DNA of 64,000 nucleotides, taken from assembly GCF_005405245.1 (NCBI RefSeq), contig NZ_BJDR01000001.1:1-64000 (forward strand), given 5' to 3'. Source of the stretch: Enterococcus nangangensis (lineage in GTDB: Bacteria > Bacillota > Bacilli > Lactobacillales > Enterococcaceae). The notes under the pieces were generated by a model. The model searched no databases and was not told where the DNA came from. It saw only the letters and a list, made by a program, of their open reading frames with translations. Position 1 is the first letter of the stretch, and every line of letters begins with the position of its first letter. A program made the translations under genes and the position numbers. Shown here piece by piece: positions 26,194 to 35,093 of this stretch.

Positions 26194-27006
26194 TTATTTT
26201 GATGATGGATACGCTGCGTTTAACAGACGTTCTTTCTCGACTTCCATCACGAATGGTAGATAGAGATATTGCTGTTCTAGTAGGTATTGATTGTCCTCTG
26301 TGTACTGATAAGAAGCGGTTTCTTTTGAATAGACCAACGGAGCAATTCGCACATCCCCGGTTGATTGATTGATTGAGTATAGAAGAATGGCTTTTTCTAC
26401 TAGTTTCTTGGGCAAATGTTTCCCAAAATAGGAATAGGATTCTTGATTTGCTAAATAGACGAGTAAGCGATCCACACTAAAGTTGGAGAAGGTAAAGGGC
26501 ATCATGTGCAGAATATGATTTTGATTGTCATGGTGTAAATAGAGCTGCGCTTCTTTACCAAAATTGGTTGAACCAAGGTAAAGCCGCTTTTTCTCGTCGA
26601 TACATTGGAAAGTAAACTGATCTTGTTCAGTTGGTGGAACGAGGTTTGTAATAAAAAATTCAACCATTCGATCCATTTCTTTTTCACTGACAAGATCTGC
26701 TTGTTTCAGTTCGTCTACTATCAGTCCTTCAATCTTAGGATCAAGCTTACCTGCCTTCTTTTGAAGCATTTCTAAAATGTATTGGTTTTCTTGCTCACCA
26801 TACAAAAGATATTCGTTGGTGACATGGCCTATTTCTGCAATTTGGTGAAGGGTTTCGGTTTTTGGAAGGTTAATCCCACGTTCCCAGTTATTGACTGTAC
26901 TTCGCGGTAAATCACCAATTAGTTTGCCAAATTTCTCCATACTCAACTTTAACTCTTGGCGAATCTGCCGAATTCGATTGCCAACTGCTTGCTTGTCTAT
27001 CTCCAT
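26194..27006 (-). CDS. XRE-family repressor of the mobilizable element
   Basis: 270 residues. N-terminal helix-turn-helix VGNRIRQIRQELKLSMEKFG and RSTVNNWERGINLPK (about 8-50). The C-terminal two thirds show no protease or metal-binding motif I know. ATG 27006 behind GAGGAGGAG. Transcribed divergently from the relaxase, with three similar dyads between the two; it probably represses transfer and excision genes, as ICE repressors do. Confidence 0.8.
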   Translation of the reverse strand: MEIDKQAVGNRIRQIRQELKLSMEKFGKLIGDLPRSTVNNWERGINLPKTETLHQIAEIGHVTNEYLLYGEQENQYILEMLQKKAGKLDPKIEGLIVDELKQADLVSEKEMDRMVEFFITNLVPPTEQDQFTFQCIDEKKRLYLGSTNFGKEAQLYLHHDNQNHILHMMPFTFSNFSVDRLLVYLANQESYSYFGKHLPKKLVEKAILLYSINQSTGDVRIAPLVYSKETASYQYTEDNQYLLEQQYLYLPFVMEVEKERLLNAAYPSSK

Positions 27007-27050
27007 GAAAACTCCTCCTCATGATGAGTTCTTAAATTCAGTATACTTGT

Positions 27051-27125
27051 GTACTTAAAAAAAGTCAAAATCTATTGACTTAAAATAAATACAAGCGTAC
27101 AATTGATTCGTACTTAAAATAAGTC
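27051..27125. promoter_or_regulatory. three operator-like dyads between repressor and relaxase
   Basis: GTACTTAAAAAAAGTC (27051-27066), GACTTAAAATAAATAC (27077-27092) and GTACTTAAAATAAGTC (27110-27125), all variants of ACTTA-N3-TAAGT. Their place between divergent repressor and relaxase genes suggests binding by the XRE repressor. Confidence 0.65.
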
Positions 27126-27167
27126 TATCGGTTCTTTGACAAGTAAATAGCAGAAGGAGGTTTGTCT

Positions 27168-28400
27168 ATGAACCAAGTTAATCAACATGATCTCGGTGAA
27201 GCCATTCGAGTTTCTCGAGAAGAAAGGGGGTGGACCCAGCGATATTTAGCAGAAAAAGTGGGAATTTCGAGATCGTTATTATCGAAAGTAGAAAAAGGAA
27301 CGAGACGATTAAGTGAAGAAAAACTGAATCTTGTATTGGATAGTTTGCAAGAAGAGATTGTTCCAGTTAATCGTGTTTTGATTGATTATCTAACCATTCA
27401 CTTTTTCTCGAATCAACATTTAAAGTTGATTGAAGAGATTATTGGCATGCCTATTGAACGCTTTGAGGAATTGGATTATGCACCAAAGGGCTATATTGGG
27501 CAATATGTTTGGAATCAAGTAATCACGATTCGGTATTCCATTGACGATACGGTTAAAGGAACCATAATGGAGTTTTCAGGTCAAGGCTGTAAACATCTTG
27601 CCATGCGTTTGAAGACCGCAAAATCAAACTGGCAAGAGTTCTTCCGTAAGGTATTAGATTATCAGGGAAACTTTACACGGATTGATTTTACTTTAGATGA
27701 TTTTGTGGGGAGTCTCAGCATTCCAGAACTTAAGCGTAAGGTAACACTAGGCCATGTATGGACCACGTTTCAAGTGAGTGAATCTCATGGCGGGACGGAT
27801 ATCACAAATAATGAATCAAATGGCGAGACCTTGTATTTAGGCTCAAAGAAGAGTCAATGTCGCTTTTGTTTTTATCAGAAGGATTATGAACAACGAAAGC
27901 GAAGAGGAATACCACTTGAAGAGGCAGAAGTGAAAAATCGCTTTGAACTACGGTATCGAAAAGAGAAAGCACAAAGCTTGGCAAAGATTATTTCAAGATC
28001 CCATGATTTAACCAAACTGTTCTTTGAGTTACTTAATGGAGCAGTTTGTTTTTATGACCGTGATCCAAATGATCCAGGTGCAAAAGTTGATAAAAAATGG
28101 GCAGCCTTTATTGGCAATCATGGCGCAATCACTATTTCTTTAGAGACAATTCCTCAAAGCTTTGAGAAAAGTATGAATTGGTTAATTCATGGTGTTTCGC
28201 CATCGCTAGCTTTTATAGCACAAGTGGATCAAACGTTTCATTCTTCCTTGTTGTCTTTGATTATTGAACAAGGAGAAATGAATCCAAGACAGATTAAACT
28301 TCTCCAAAATATGAAGGCAGACCCAGAATATTATCAGGAGGAGGTTGAGTATTATGAACGAAAACTACAAAGTATATCAAATGAGAAAACAAGCTACTAA
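27168..28400 (+). CDS. relaxase / replication initiator, HTH plus Rep_trans (MobT-like)
   Basis: 410 residues. An N-terminal XRE helix-turn-helix (LGEAIRVSREERGWTQ, then LAEKVGISRSLLSKVEKG) precedes a Rep_trans-type nicking domain: LDYQGNFTRIDFTLDDF is the acidic metal-binding strand and NRFELRYRKEKAQSLAKII fits the region of the catalytic tyrosine (FELRYR). This HTH-Rep_trans layout is that of MobT-type relaxases of ICESt3 and Tn916 (Orf20). It should nick oriT at 26083. ATG 27168 behind AGAAGGAGG; TTG 27162 is less likely. Confidence 0.85.
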   Translation: MNQVNQHDLGEAIRVSREERGWTQRYLAEKVGISRSLLSKVEKGTRRLSEEKLNLVLDSLQEEIVPVNRVLIDYLTIHFFSNQHLKLIEEIIGMPIERFEELDYAPKGYIGQYVWNQVITIRYSIDDTVKGTIMEFSGQGCKHLAMRLKTAKSNWQEFFRKVLDYQGNFTRIDFTLDDFVGSLSIPELKRKVTLGHVWTTFQVSESHGGTDITNNESNGETLYLGSKKSQCRFCFYQKDYEQRKRRGIPLEEAEVKNRFELRYRKEKAQSLAKIISRSHDLTKLFFELLNGAVCFYDRDPNDPGAKVDKKWAAFIGNHGAITISLETIPQSFEKSMNWLIHGVSPSLAFIAQVDQTFHSSLLSLIIEQGEMNPRQIKLLQNMKADPEYYQEEVEYYERKLQSISNEKTSY

Positions 28401-28569
28401 AAAAGCAAAGTACTGCTTACACAACAAGTTGTGCAACGTACTCCGCCTCGACAAGACGAGTATAACACAACCATTGAATGAGAAACAATTGATTATAAAG
28501 AGGATTAATTTAAAAGGAGTAAAGTATCAGGGGGTGAGAGAATGGAAACAAAATGTGATTTCATGGTAA
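28354..28569 (+). CDS. possible small basic protein (71 aa)
   Basis: ATG 28354 follows AGGAGGAGG inside the end of the relaxase gene. The peptide begins MNENYKVYQMRKQATKKAKY and is rich in Lys and Arg. It overlaps both the relaxase and the DUF3173 gene. I recognise no domain. The strong ribosome binding site favours a real gene; the two overlaps argue against it. Confidence 0.35.
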   Translation: MNENYKVYQMRKQATKKAKYCLHNKLCNVLRLDKTSITQPLNEKQLIIKRINLKGVKYQGVREWKQNVISW

Positions 28570-28745
28570 ATCGTGCAATTTTGATAGAGATGGGCTTTAA
28601 ACCTAGTCAAGCTGCACGAATGATTAAAGAGAGCAAAACGTATCTTGCAAGGGTTGAAGGTATAGATTTTTATAACAATCGCCAAGTTGGTGTGGTACCA
28701 TCTCGAGTGATTGAACATCTTTTCCACGTACAAGTTGCGGAATAA
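28542..28745 (+). CDS. DUF3173 protein, probable excision factor
   Basis: 67 residues. NRAILIEMGFKPSQAARMIKES and YNNRQVGVVPSRVIEHLF match the DUF3173 pattern (a small winged-helix-like fold). Genes of this family regularly lie just upstream of tyrosine integrases in mobilizable elements, as here (59 bases), and are thought to help excision in the manner of Xis. GGGGGTGAG precedes ATG 28542. Confidence 0.75.
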   Translation: METKCDFMVNRAILIEMGFKPSQAARMIKESKTYLARVEGIDFYNNRQVGVVPSRVIEHLFHVQVAE

Positions 28746-28804
28746 ACAGTACAAGCGCGGTACAATTAAAGTAGCTTTTCTCGAGTATAGAGAGGAATGG
28801 TACG

Positions 28805-30007
28805 ATGCCAAAAATTAAAAATATTTATCAAGACAAAAAAACAAAAAAATGGTTCTTTCGAGCATATCTAGGTATAGATGAAAATGGAAGAAAGGTTCAG
28901 AAGACTAAACGAGGCTATGCTTCACAAAAAGATGCCAAAATTGCTTATGACAAGTACATGGAAACACATGATTTTAACAAGACAGTTCCTAATCAACTGT
29001 GTTCTACCAATCAAATGACTTTCGAAGAGTTTTACAAGGATAGGTTTGTAAAATGGTATGAGAGACAGGTGAAAAGTCAAACATATGAGAATGCGCAATT
29101 TATATTCGAAAAGCGAATGCAGTTTTTCTATCATTTTCGTGTTCGAGATATTACAAGTCACGATATTGAGGATTGGCTATTTGAACTAAGCCAGACAGAG
29201 TCACGTAATTCACGGAAAAAAGTCAATGGCGAAACGTTATCAAAGTCTTATATCAATCGGATTCGGGGACACTTAAAGATTGTATTGGATCGGGCTGTTA
29301 AAGAGGGGGTGATTGCTAAAAATCCCGTTGAAGATGTTTCTTCGCTTCCCTCTGAGAATAAGAAAGTTGAGTTTTGGGAACACAGTGAGTTTCTAAAAGT
29401 GATGAATGAATTGAAGGACGATAAGATTCAAACCCACCATCGGAAGATTGTGTATGAAATGCTCTTTTATACTGGCATTCGGATTGGAGAACTTGAAGCT
29501 TTGTCTTGGTCAAATGTAGATTTCGAGAAAAACACGATAACGATTGAGAAGACACTAATTTATAATACAAAAAATGATTGGTATTTTTCGACTCCAAAAA
29601 CTAAATGCGCTTATCGAACGATTGGGATGGGGAAGAAGCTTTCCTTAAAGCTCAGACAATGGTATGACTTGCAAAAACGAATTGGAAATTTTGAATATGT
29701 TGCTCAGTTGGACGGAACTTTTACGCCACCTTATTCTTTTGCAAACTGGTTAAAAGAGGCTGCTAAAAAAGCGGGCGTCAAACCGATTAAGCTTCACGCG
29801 CTACGACATTCTCATGTTGCATTTCTAATTGAGCAGAATATTCAACCGCTATCTATTCAAGAACGATTGGGCCATGCGAATATTCAAATTACTTTAGGAA
29901 CTTACGGTCACTTATATGCAAAGTCAGATCAACAAGTAGTTAACGCTATTGATTATGTTCAAGAGGGCGCTATTCTTTCGAAAAATGACGATTTATTGCC
30001 AGTCTGA
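28805..30007 (+). CDS. int: tyrosine recombinase / integrase of the arsenic element
   Basis: 400 residues: N-terminal arm-binding domain (KKWFFRAYLGIDENGRKVQKT), SAM-like core-binding region (about 75-175) and catalytic domain with Arg in YTGIRIGELEALSW, HALRHSHVAFL (His-x-x-Arg), LGHANIQITLGTYGHLY (His and nucleophile Tyr). It integrates and excises the element at the repeats at 22612 and 30003. AGAGGAATGG precedes ATG 28805. The stop codon lies inside the right repeat. Confidence 0.93.
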   Translation: MPKIKNIYQDKKTKKWFFRAYLGIDENGRKVQKTKRGYASQKDAKIAYDKYMETHDFNKTVPNQLCSTNQMTFEEFYKDRFVKWYERQVKSQTYENAQFIFEKRMQFFYHFRVRDITSHDIEDWLFELSQTESRNSRKKVNGETLSKSYINRIRGHLKIVLDRAVKEGVIAKNPVEDVSSLPSENKKVEFWEHSEFLKVMNELKDDKIQTHHRKIVYEMLFYTGIRIGELEALSWSNVDFEKNTITIEKTLIYNTKNDWYFSTPKTKCAYRTIGMGKKLSLKLRQWYDLQKRIGNFEYVAQLDGTFTPPYSFANWLKEAAKKAGVKPIKLHALRHSHVAFLIEQNIQPLSIQERLGHANIQITLGTYGHLYAKSDQQVVNAIDYVQEGAILSKNDDLLPV

Positions 30008-30026
30008 GTTTTCCACTACGCTACCA
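30003..30026. repeat. probable attR
   Basis: TCTGAGTTTTCCA, five unmatched bases, CTACCA, as at 22612-22635. It overlaps the integrase stop. The 350 bases that follow hold only a terminator and the ABC gene leader. Confidence 0.6.
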
Positions 30027-30162
30027 GAAGACAGACAAATGCTTTCGTACCAGTGTTTTTGGTTGAGTTGCTCCTGTTTAAGATGTATCGTAAGTAAGGG
30101 TACTCCTCAATGAAAGTAGCGTGACAGACAAAAAGAACTGTCCTTTTTAGAGAAATAAGATG

Positions 30163-30195
30163 AAGACTCGCATAACTTTTGTGCGAGTCTTTTTT
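30163..30195 (+). terminator. intrinsic terminator, possibly the original end of potABCD
   Basis: AAGACTCGCA-taacttttg-TGCGAGTCTTTTTT. It is the first terminator beyond attR in the potD direction, so before insertion it may have ended the potABCD transcript. Confidence 0.85.
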
Positions 30196-30384
30196 GGCGA
30201 TTAAATGACTGTGAAATATAAAGATAGCCGGAAAATATTTTTAAAACTTTAAAAAAAAATAGTAGTGAAAGGTGATATAACAGACCAAAGTTCTAAGTAA
30301 AAGTAGGTCTTATGGCTGATTCCTTTAGGATTTTGCTAGGTTAAGATAACAAGTGAATTGTTAGCAAACATAAGGAGGAGCAAC

Positions 30385-31059
30385 ATGAAAGTTATTGAAG
30401 CAAAACAAATTGTACGAAGTTACGGTTCCGGTCCCACCGCTTTTCAAGCGTTAAAAGGTGTGGACTTGACGATTGAAAAGGGCGAGTCTGTTGCAATTAT
30501 CGGCAAGAGCGGCTCGGGGAAGTCTACGTTAATGCATATCCTTGCGCTTTTAGATCAACCGACTAGTGGCGAATGTAAATTGTTTGAGGAAGAGACAACA
30601 GCGATTAAGAAAAAAGCTTTGAATAAATTACGAAATGAAACGTTTGGTTTTGTTTTCCAACAATTTTTCTTGAATCCTAAAGATACGGTGTTGGATAATG
30701 TCGTGCTACCATTAAAAATTGCGGGTATCACCGGAAAAAGAAGAAAAGCCATGGCTATGCAGGCACTAGCTGCTGTGGAGCTTGCAGATAAAGCCCAAAA
30801 CAAAGCAAACGACTTGTCAGGAGGACAGAAGCAACGGGTTTGTATCGCCCGAGCGCTAGTCAATCAACCTGAAATTATTTTTGCTGATGAGCCCACGGGA
30901 AATTTGGATTCCACCACCGGCGAAAAGGTAGAGGAACTTTTATTCAAATTAAATAAGGATCAAGGAATTACTTTAATCATTGTTACTCATGATCCAGATT
31001 TAGCGGCGCGTTGTGATCGACAAATAAAAATTAAAGACGGACTCGTGGAGGTAGCCTGA
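30385..31059 (+). CDS. ABC transporter ATPase, MacB/LolD type
   Basis: 224 residues. Walker A GKSGSGKST near 39-47, LSGGQKQR signature, Walker B IIFADEPTGNLD, His switch in VTHDP. Unlike the related gene at 2485, the catalytic Glu is intact. I start at ATG 30385 directly behind AAGGAGGAG; the frame extends to TTG 30358. The stop overlaps the permease ATG, so both are one operon. Confidence 0.92.
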   Translation: MKVIEAKQIVRSYGSGPTAFQALKGVDLTIEKGESVAIIGKSGSGKSTLMHILALLDQPTSGECKLFEEETTAIKKKALNKLRNETFGFVFQQFFLNPKDTVLDNVVLPLKIAGITGKRRKAMAMQALAAVELADKAQNKANDLSGGQKQRVCIARALVNQPEIIFADEPTGNLDSTTGEKVEELLFKLNKDQGITLIIVTHDPDLAARCDRQIKIKDGLVEVA

Positions 31060-32333
31060 TGAAATTCAAAGACAGTCTTGGACAAGCTAGCACAAATTTA
31101 TGGCGGAATAAAGGACGGACTATTTTAACAATTATTGCTATTTTTATTGGAGCTTTTACAATCTCCATGACGATTGGTATTAAAATTGGGGTCAACGATT
31201 ATATTGATAAACAAATTAATAATGTCGGACGAAATGATTTGTTACAAATTGTCAAAAAAACGGAAGGGAGTTCGACAGCAACAACTGATGGGCCAGCTGA
31301 GTATCATGCGGAAACGGGTAGTGCTGAAGCGGCTAGTATGATTAGCCAAAAGGATCTCACTGCTTTAGAAAATTTTTCAGGCTTAACAACAGTAAAACCA
31401 GGAGAATATTTTTCAGTGGATTACATCACTGGTGCTTGGGGGAAAAAATTTGTCCTCTCGGCTTCTAATACGGATGGTATTGATGTGGATTTAAAAACAG
31501 GTAAGCAAGTATCACAAAATGGAAATGCTTTAGAAATTGATATTTCACCAGACTACGTCAAGGCATTAGGCTACGATTCTCCTAAAGCAGCACTAAATCA
31601 AAGCGTGCATCTTGGGGTCTCGTCCCAAGCCACGGGTGTCCAAGAAGAGGTAACGGCAACCATTGTAGGGGTGCGCAATCCGAGCATTGTCAATAATGGT
31701 GATGCTGTGGTGAGTGAAGCGTTAGCTGAAAAACTCATTGCAATTAATCAAACAGATTTGCCAAAAGCGATGCAAGGACAATATTATTACGTAACGGCGG
31801 TAGTTAAGAACCCCACCGATGAAAATGTCGCAAAAATGAAAGATACTTTAGCTAACGCTGGGTATAATGCCAGCACCTTTGCTGATCAAGTGGGGATGAT
31901 TCACTCTACTGTAGATGCGATTACTGGGGTGTTAACCTTATTTGGAGGAATTGCTTTACTAGCAGCTAGCTTTGGTATTATCAATACCTTATTTATGTCG
32001 GTACAAGATCGTACGCGAGAAATAGGTTTGATGAAAGCAATGGGAATGGGTCGTGCTAAAGTATTTGCTTCTTTCAGCATTGAAGCGCTGTTAATCGGTT
32101 TTTGGGGTTCAGCTTTAGGCGTTCTTGCAGCTTTAGGTGGTGGAGCGCTTTTAAATAAAATTGCGACAGATTCTTTTCTTACTGGCTTAGATGGCTTTCA
32201 ATTAGTACAATTTAATTTCTCGGCCATTTTTGCTATTGTGGCAGTGATTATGTTGATTGCTTTTCTAGCAGGAACGTTACCAGCCAACCGAGCAGCACGA
32301 TTGGATCCTATTAAAGCTTTAAGATACGAATAA
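31059..32333 (+). CDS. FtsX/MacB-type ABC permease
   Basis: 424 residues. One N-terminal TM (about 20-40), a large extracellular MacB-like domain (about 45-280) and three C-terminal TMs in the FtsX core, with the conserved DRTREIGLMKAMGMGR loop and a C-terminal RLDPIKALRYE. Together with the ATPase it forms a mechanotransmission-type transporter. No signal transduction genes adjoin it, so the substrate is unknown. Confidence 0.9.
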   Translation: MKFKDSLGQASTNLWRNKGRTILTIIAIFIGAFTISMTIGIKIGVNDYIDKQINNVGRNDLLQIVKKTEGSSTATTDGPAEYHAETGSAEAASMISQKDLTALENFSGLTTVKPGEYFSVDYITGAWGKKFVLSASNTDGIDVDLKTGKQVSQNGNALEIDISPDYVKALGYDSPKAALNQSVHLGVSSQATGVQEEVTATIVGVRNPSIVNNGDAVVSEALAEKLIAINQTDLPKAMQGQYYYVTAVVKNPTDENVAKMKDTLANAGYNASTFADQVGMIHSTVDAITGVLTLFGGIALLAASFGIINTLFMSVQDRTREIGLMKAMGMGRAKVFASFSIEALLIGFWGSALGVLAALGGGALLNKIATDSFLTGLDGFQLVQFNFSAIFAIVAVIMLIAFLAGTLPANRAARLDPIKALRYE

Positions 32334-32345
32334 AAAAATTTTGCC

Positions 32346-32390
32346 GGCTAGCTGATTCGTCTTGAAGAGAGGGGAATTGGCTAGCTTTTT
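32346..32390 (+). terminator. intrinsic terminator
   Basis: GCTAGC-tgATTC / GAATtg-GCTAGC, 12 pairs with two wobbles, then TTTTT, after the permease gene. Confidence 0.7.
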
Positions 32391-32536
32391 ATGATGGAAA
32401 TCATTTTCAACGTTGCGGTAATATTTCTTTTACGTTGTTACTAGTCACGTTCAATTGGAAAAGATATACTAAGGACCATAGCATAATAAATATTTTACCA
32501 GGAAATGGTTCTGGTAAAGTTAGGAAGATGATTTTG

Positions 32537-33070
32537 ATGAAAACGATTATTTTAAGTTTGCGCCCCACCGTTTTTCCCGCTCTCCTTAGTGGCTTAAAAC
32601 GCTTTGAATACCGGCACACTTTTCCTGCTGATGTCTCCCAAGTTTATCTTTATTTGTCTTCACCAATGAAAGCAGTTGTGGGGGAACTCACCGTGGGGAA
32701 AAGAATTTCTTTAAATCAATTGCTGGTGGAAACGACAGATGAAAAAACAAAATCCCGCTTGCAAATTTTAACGGAAGAGGGTGCACGCTGGGCCATGCCA
32801 ATAAAACAGTTAAGTCTTTTTCAACAGCCCATTTCCTTAACTACTGCGCGTAACTTTAATGAGGGATTTGTGGCCCCGCAATCTTATTGTTATCTAGAGC
32901 GTTATCCGCAATTGGCAGAACAGTTAGTGCAAAGTAGACGGCAAAAGAAAATTACTTGGCCGCTTGCTTCCACGGAATATTTACTTGGCTATTCTTGTCA
33001 GGAAATCTATCGCTTACCTACTTTTAAAAATTTGACAGGAGAATATTTAGGACAGAAAATTAAGGTTTAA
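32537..33070 (+). CDS. ASCH/PUA-like domain protein
   Basis: About 177 residues. KTIILSLRPTVFPALLSGLKRFEYRHTFP near the N-terminus, then VYLYLSSPMKAVVGELTVG, is the pattern of ASCH-type RNA-binding-like domains (PUA superfamily). Such proteins are suspected RNA binders or nucleases in translation control; none of that is proven here. Start choice is uncertain: ATG 32537 or 32528, both near AGGA at 32522; the open frame reaches 32435. Monocistronic. Confidence 0.65.
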   Translation: MKTIILSLRPTVFPALLSGLKRFEYRHTFPADVSQVYLYLSSPMKAVVGELTVGKRISLNQLLVETTDEKTKSRLQILTEEGARWAMPIKQLSLFQQPISLTTARNFNEGFVAPQSYCYLERYPQLAEQLVQSRRQKKITWPLASTEYLLGYSCQEIYRLPTFKNLTGEYLGQKIKV

Positions 33071-33074
33071 CAGA

Positions 33075-33120
33075 AAAGTCCCACAAGATTAGCGTTTTGC
33101 TGCTAATTTTGTGGGACTTT
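33075..33120. terminator. bidirectional intrinsic terminator
   Basis: AAAGTCCCACA-aga-TTAGC / GCTAA-ttt-TGTGGGACTTT between convergent genes. Confidence 0.9.
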
Positions 33121-33135
33121 AAAAAAATATTTTAC

Positions 33136-34032
33136 TTAGCGAATCTTCCGCCACATGGCGATAATCATCATAATGATTAAGCTCAGAGAAATTAAAACGG
33201 TGACTCCCCACCCGAGGTTCGTGAAAGGCAAGTCGACGTTCATGCCGAAAAAGCCAGTTACGATGGCGGGAATAGTTAACAGTAGCGACCAGACTGTTAA
33301 AAATTTCATGGTATCATTTAGATTGTTGTTTAACAAGTTATTGTAAGTTCCTTGGAGCTGTTCGATAATCTTTGAAGCTAGATCAATCATTTCCACGGCT
33401 TGGTTGGCTTCAATCAAAGCGTCGTCCAATTGTTCTTTTTCGCTAGCATTTAGTTTGCGGTAAACTTCTAACGCTTTAAATTGCGTTAAGAGCCCCGCGT
33501 TTTGCCGCGTCGCACTCACTAAGTAGACTAAGCCAATCTCTAAGTCAGAGAGCTCTAAAAGGTGTTTATTCGTCGTTTTTTCTCGCAACTTATGATTTAA
33601 AAGCGTGCGCTGCGCGTTGACTTCTGCTACTAAAGGAAAATAACCATCGGAAATGACAAACAAAGCGTGGAATAAAAGACTGTAGGTGCCCGTGCTGGTA
33701 TTTTTTGCTAAAATATTGCGAATCAAGGGTAGCACATAGGCGGTACGATCTGTGACAATCGTAAATAATAAATTGTCCTTCACGATAAAAGTAAGCGGGG
33801 AAGTCTCGTAATGATTGTTGGTTTTCGTTTGGTGGGGAACATTAAAAATTAATAGAAAAGTTTCTGCCAGACTATCGTATTCCACCCGCGCACGTTCGTG
33901 TTGGTCAAGGGAATAAGAAATCAATTCATCAGAGAGCTGGTAAGTAGTGCTAATTTTGGCAATGGCTGCAACGTCACTGCCATCAACCGTAATCCAAAAA
34001 TTTTCGCTATTGTGAAAAGGAATTTTTTCCAT
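33136..34032 (-). CDS. CorA-family divalent cation transporter
   Basis: 298 residues. A long cytosolic N-terminal domain with extended helices (about 1-230) and two C-terminal TMs; the selectivity motif GMN is present in TGFFGMNVDLPF, and a basic tail (MWRKIR) follows. It forms a homopentameric Mg2+ (or Co2+) channel. ATG 34032 behind AAGGAAGG. 20 bases separate it from the upstream MscS gene, so they are probably co-transcribed. Confidence 0.93.
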   Translation of the reverse strand: MEKIPFHNSENFWITVDGSDVAAIAKISTTYQLSDELISYSLDQHERARVEYDSLAETFLLIFNVPHQTKTNNHYETSPLTFIVKDNLLFTIVTDRTAYVLPLIRNILAKNTSTGTYSLLFHALFVISDGYFPLVAEVNAQRTLLNHKLREKTTNKHLLELSDLEIGLVYLVSATRQNAGLLTQFKALEVYRKLNASEKEQLDDALIEANQAVEMIDLASKIIEQLQGTYNNLLNNNLNDTMKFLTVWSLLLTIPAIVTGFFGMNVDLPFTNLGWGVTVLISLSLIIMMIIAMWRKIR

Positions 34033-34052
34033 CTGCTCTGCCTTCCTTCTGT

Positions 34053-34946
34053 TTAAGATGCCGGAATAATATTATTGGGAATTGTGAAACCAGCTTGAGT
34101 CAAAGCCTCCACATAAGCTTTTAGAAAAGCTTCTTTGGTGCTGGCTTGCCGGCCGTTCACGGTATAAAGGATGGTACGATAAGCAAAGTTGCCGTTTCCT
34201 AAATCCACTAAGCCAAAGACGTTAGGGCCATCGGTAATCTCTGGGAACTCTACTTTTAATTTTTCGTTGACATCAACAATTAAAGTAGCAATTTTATCCA
34301 AACCTTCTTCGGGTAAAATACGAATATCAATAATCGCTTGCATATTGCTGCGAGACAAATTACTAATGGTGGTAATATTGCGGTTGGGAATAAAGTGTAC
34401 CGTGCCGTCGTAACTGCGCAACTGCGTGGTACGAATCCCCACTGAGGTTACCGTACCCTCAATGTTGATGTTTAAAAGTTTAACATAATCCCCCACATCT
34501 AATTGGCGTTCTAACAAAATAAAAAAACCGGTAATGATGTCGTTCATGAAACCTTGCGCACCTAAACCAATGGCAATCCCGACAATCCCCGCCCCAGCAA
34601 TGAGTGAACCTACCGGCACACCAAAGATGGAAAGTAGCGCGTACAGATAAAAGAAATACAACGTATAAACGTAAAGATTATCTAAGAGGGTGCGAATGGT
34701 TTTAGTGCGAGCTTGGGGCCGATCTTGCTTGTGTAGATAGCGAAGATAAACATGGTGAATAATGCTTTTCCCGCCCTTTAAGAGGAGTAAAAAGATCAGG
34801 GTGGTAAGGAGCAGGGTAATCCCCTTACTAATGATGATGCCTAAAATTTTATCCCAATCGATATTTTGCCAATATTTAGTCCAAGCGCTAAAATTTTCTT
34901 GGGTTTGTTGGATAATTTCGTTGCCAGTAGAATCTGTGGTGTTCAT
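34053..34946 (-). CDS. small-conductance mechanosensitive channel, MscS family
   Basis: 297 residues, three TMs in the first 170; TM3 with SLIAGAGIVGIAIGLGAQGFMNDIITGF is the conserved pore helix, and the C-terminal beta and alpha-beta domains follow (DVGDYVKLLNINIEGTVTSVG). It opens under membrane tension to release osmolytes. ATG 34946 lies behind AAGGAGGTCACT; the frame extends to 35012 without a better site. Confidence 0.93.
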   Translation of the reverse strand: MNTTDSTGNEIIQQTQENFSAWTKYWQNIDWDKILGIIISKGITLLLTTLIFLLLLKGGKSIIHHVYLRYLHKQDRPQARTKTIRTLLDNLYVYTLYFFYLYALLSIFGVPVGSLIAGAGIVGIAIGLGAQGFMNDIITGFFILLERQLDVGDYVKLLNINIEGTVTSVGIRTTQLRSYDGTVHFIPNRNITTISNLSRSNMQAIIDIRILPEEGLDKIATLIVDVNEKLKVEFPEITDGPNVFGLVDLGNGNFAYRTILYTVNGRQASTKEAFLKAYVEALTQAGFTIPNNIIPAS

Positions 34947-35093
34947 AGTGACCTCCTTATATTCATGGTCAATTGTAACAATTTTACTGCCAGATGAAAA
35001 GTTTTCCAACAAGTTACGATAATTTTTCGTCCCTAGTGCGGCTTTTTTTTTTACGATATTTCGACTATACTTAATGAAAAGTGAGGGAAGACC

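Larger units (their letters stand above)
22612..30026. mobile_element. integrative mobilizable element carrying arsenic resistance
   Basis: About 7.4 kb bounded by the repeat TCTGAGTTTTCCA (22612-22624 and 30003-30015), each copy followed five bases later by CTACCA. Modules in order: terminator, integrase-arm-like repeats, arsenic operon, oriT hairpin, XRE repressor, HTH-Rep_trans relaxase, DUF3173 protein and tyrosine integrase, whose 3' end overlaps the right repeat. There are no coupling-protein or type IV secretion genes, so it would depend on a helper for transfer. It is inserted downstream of potD without damaging it. The boundaries are inferred from the repeats. Confidence 0.75.
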
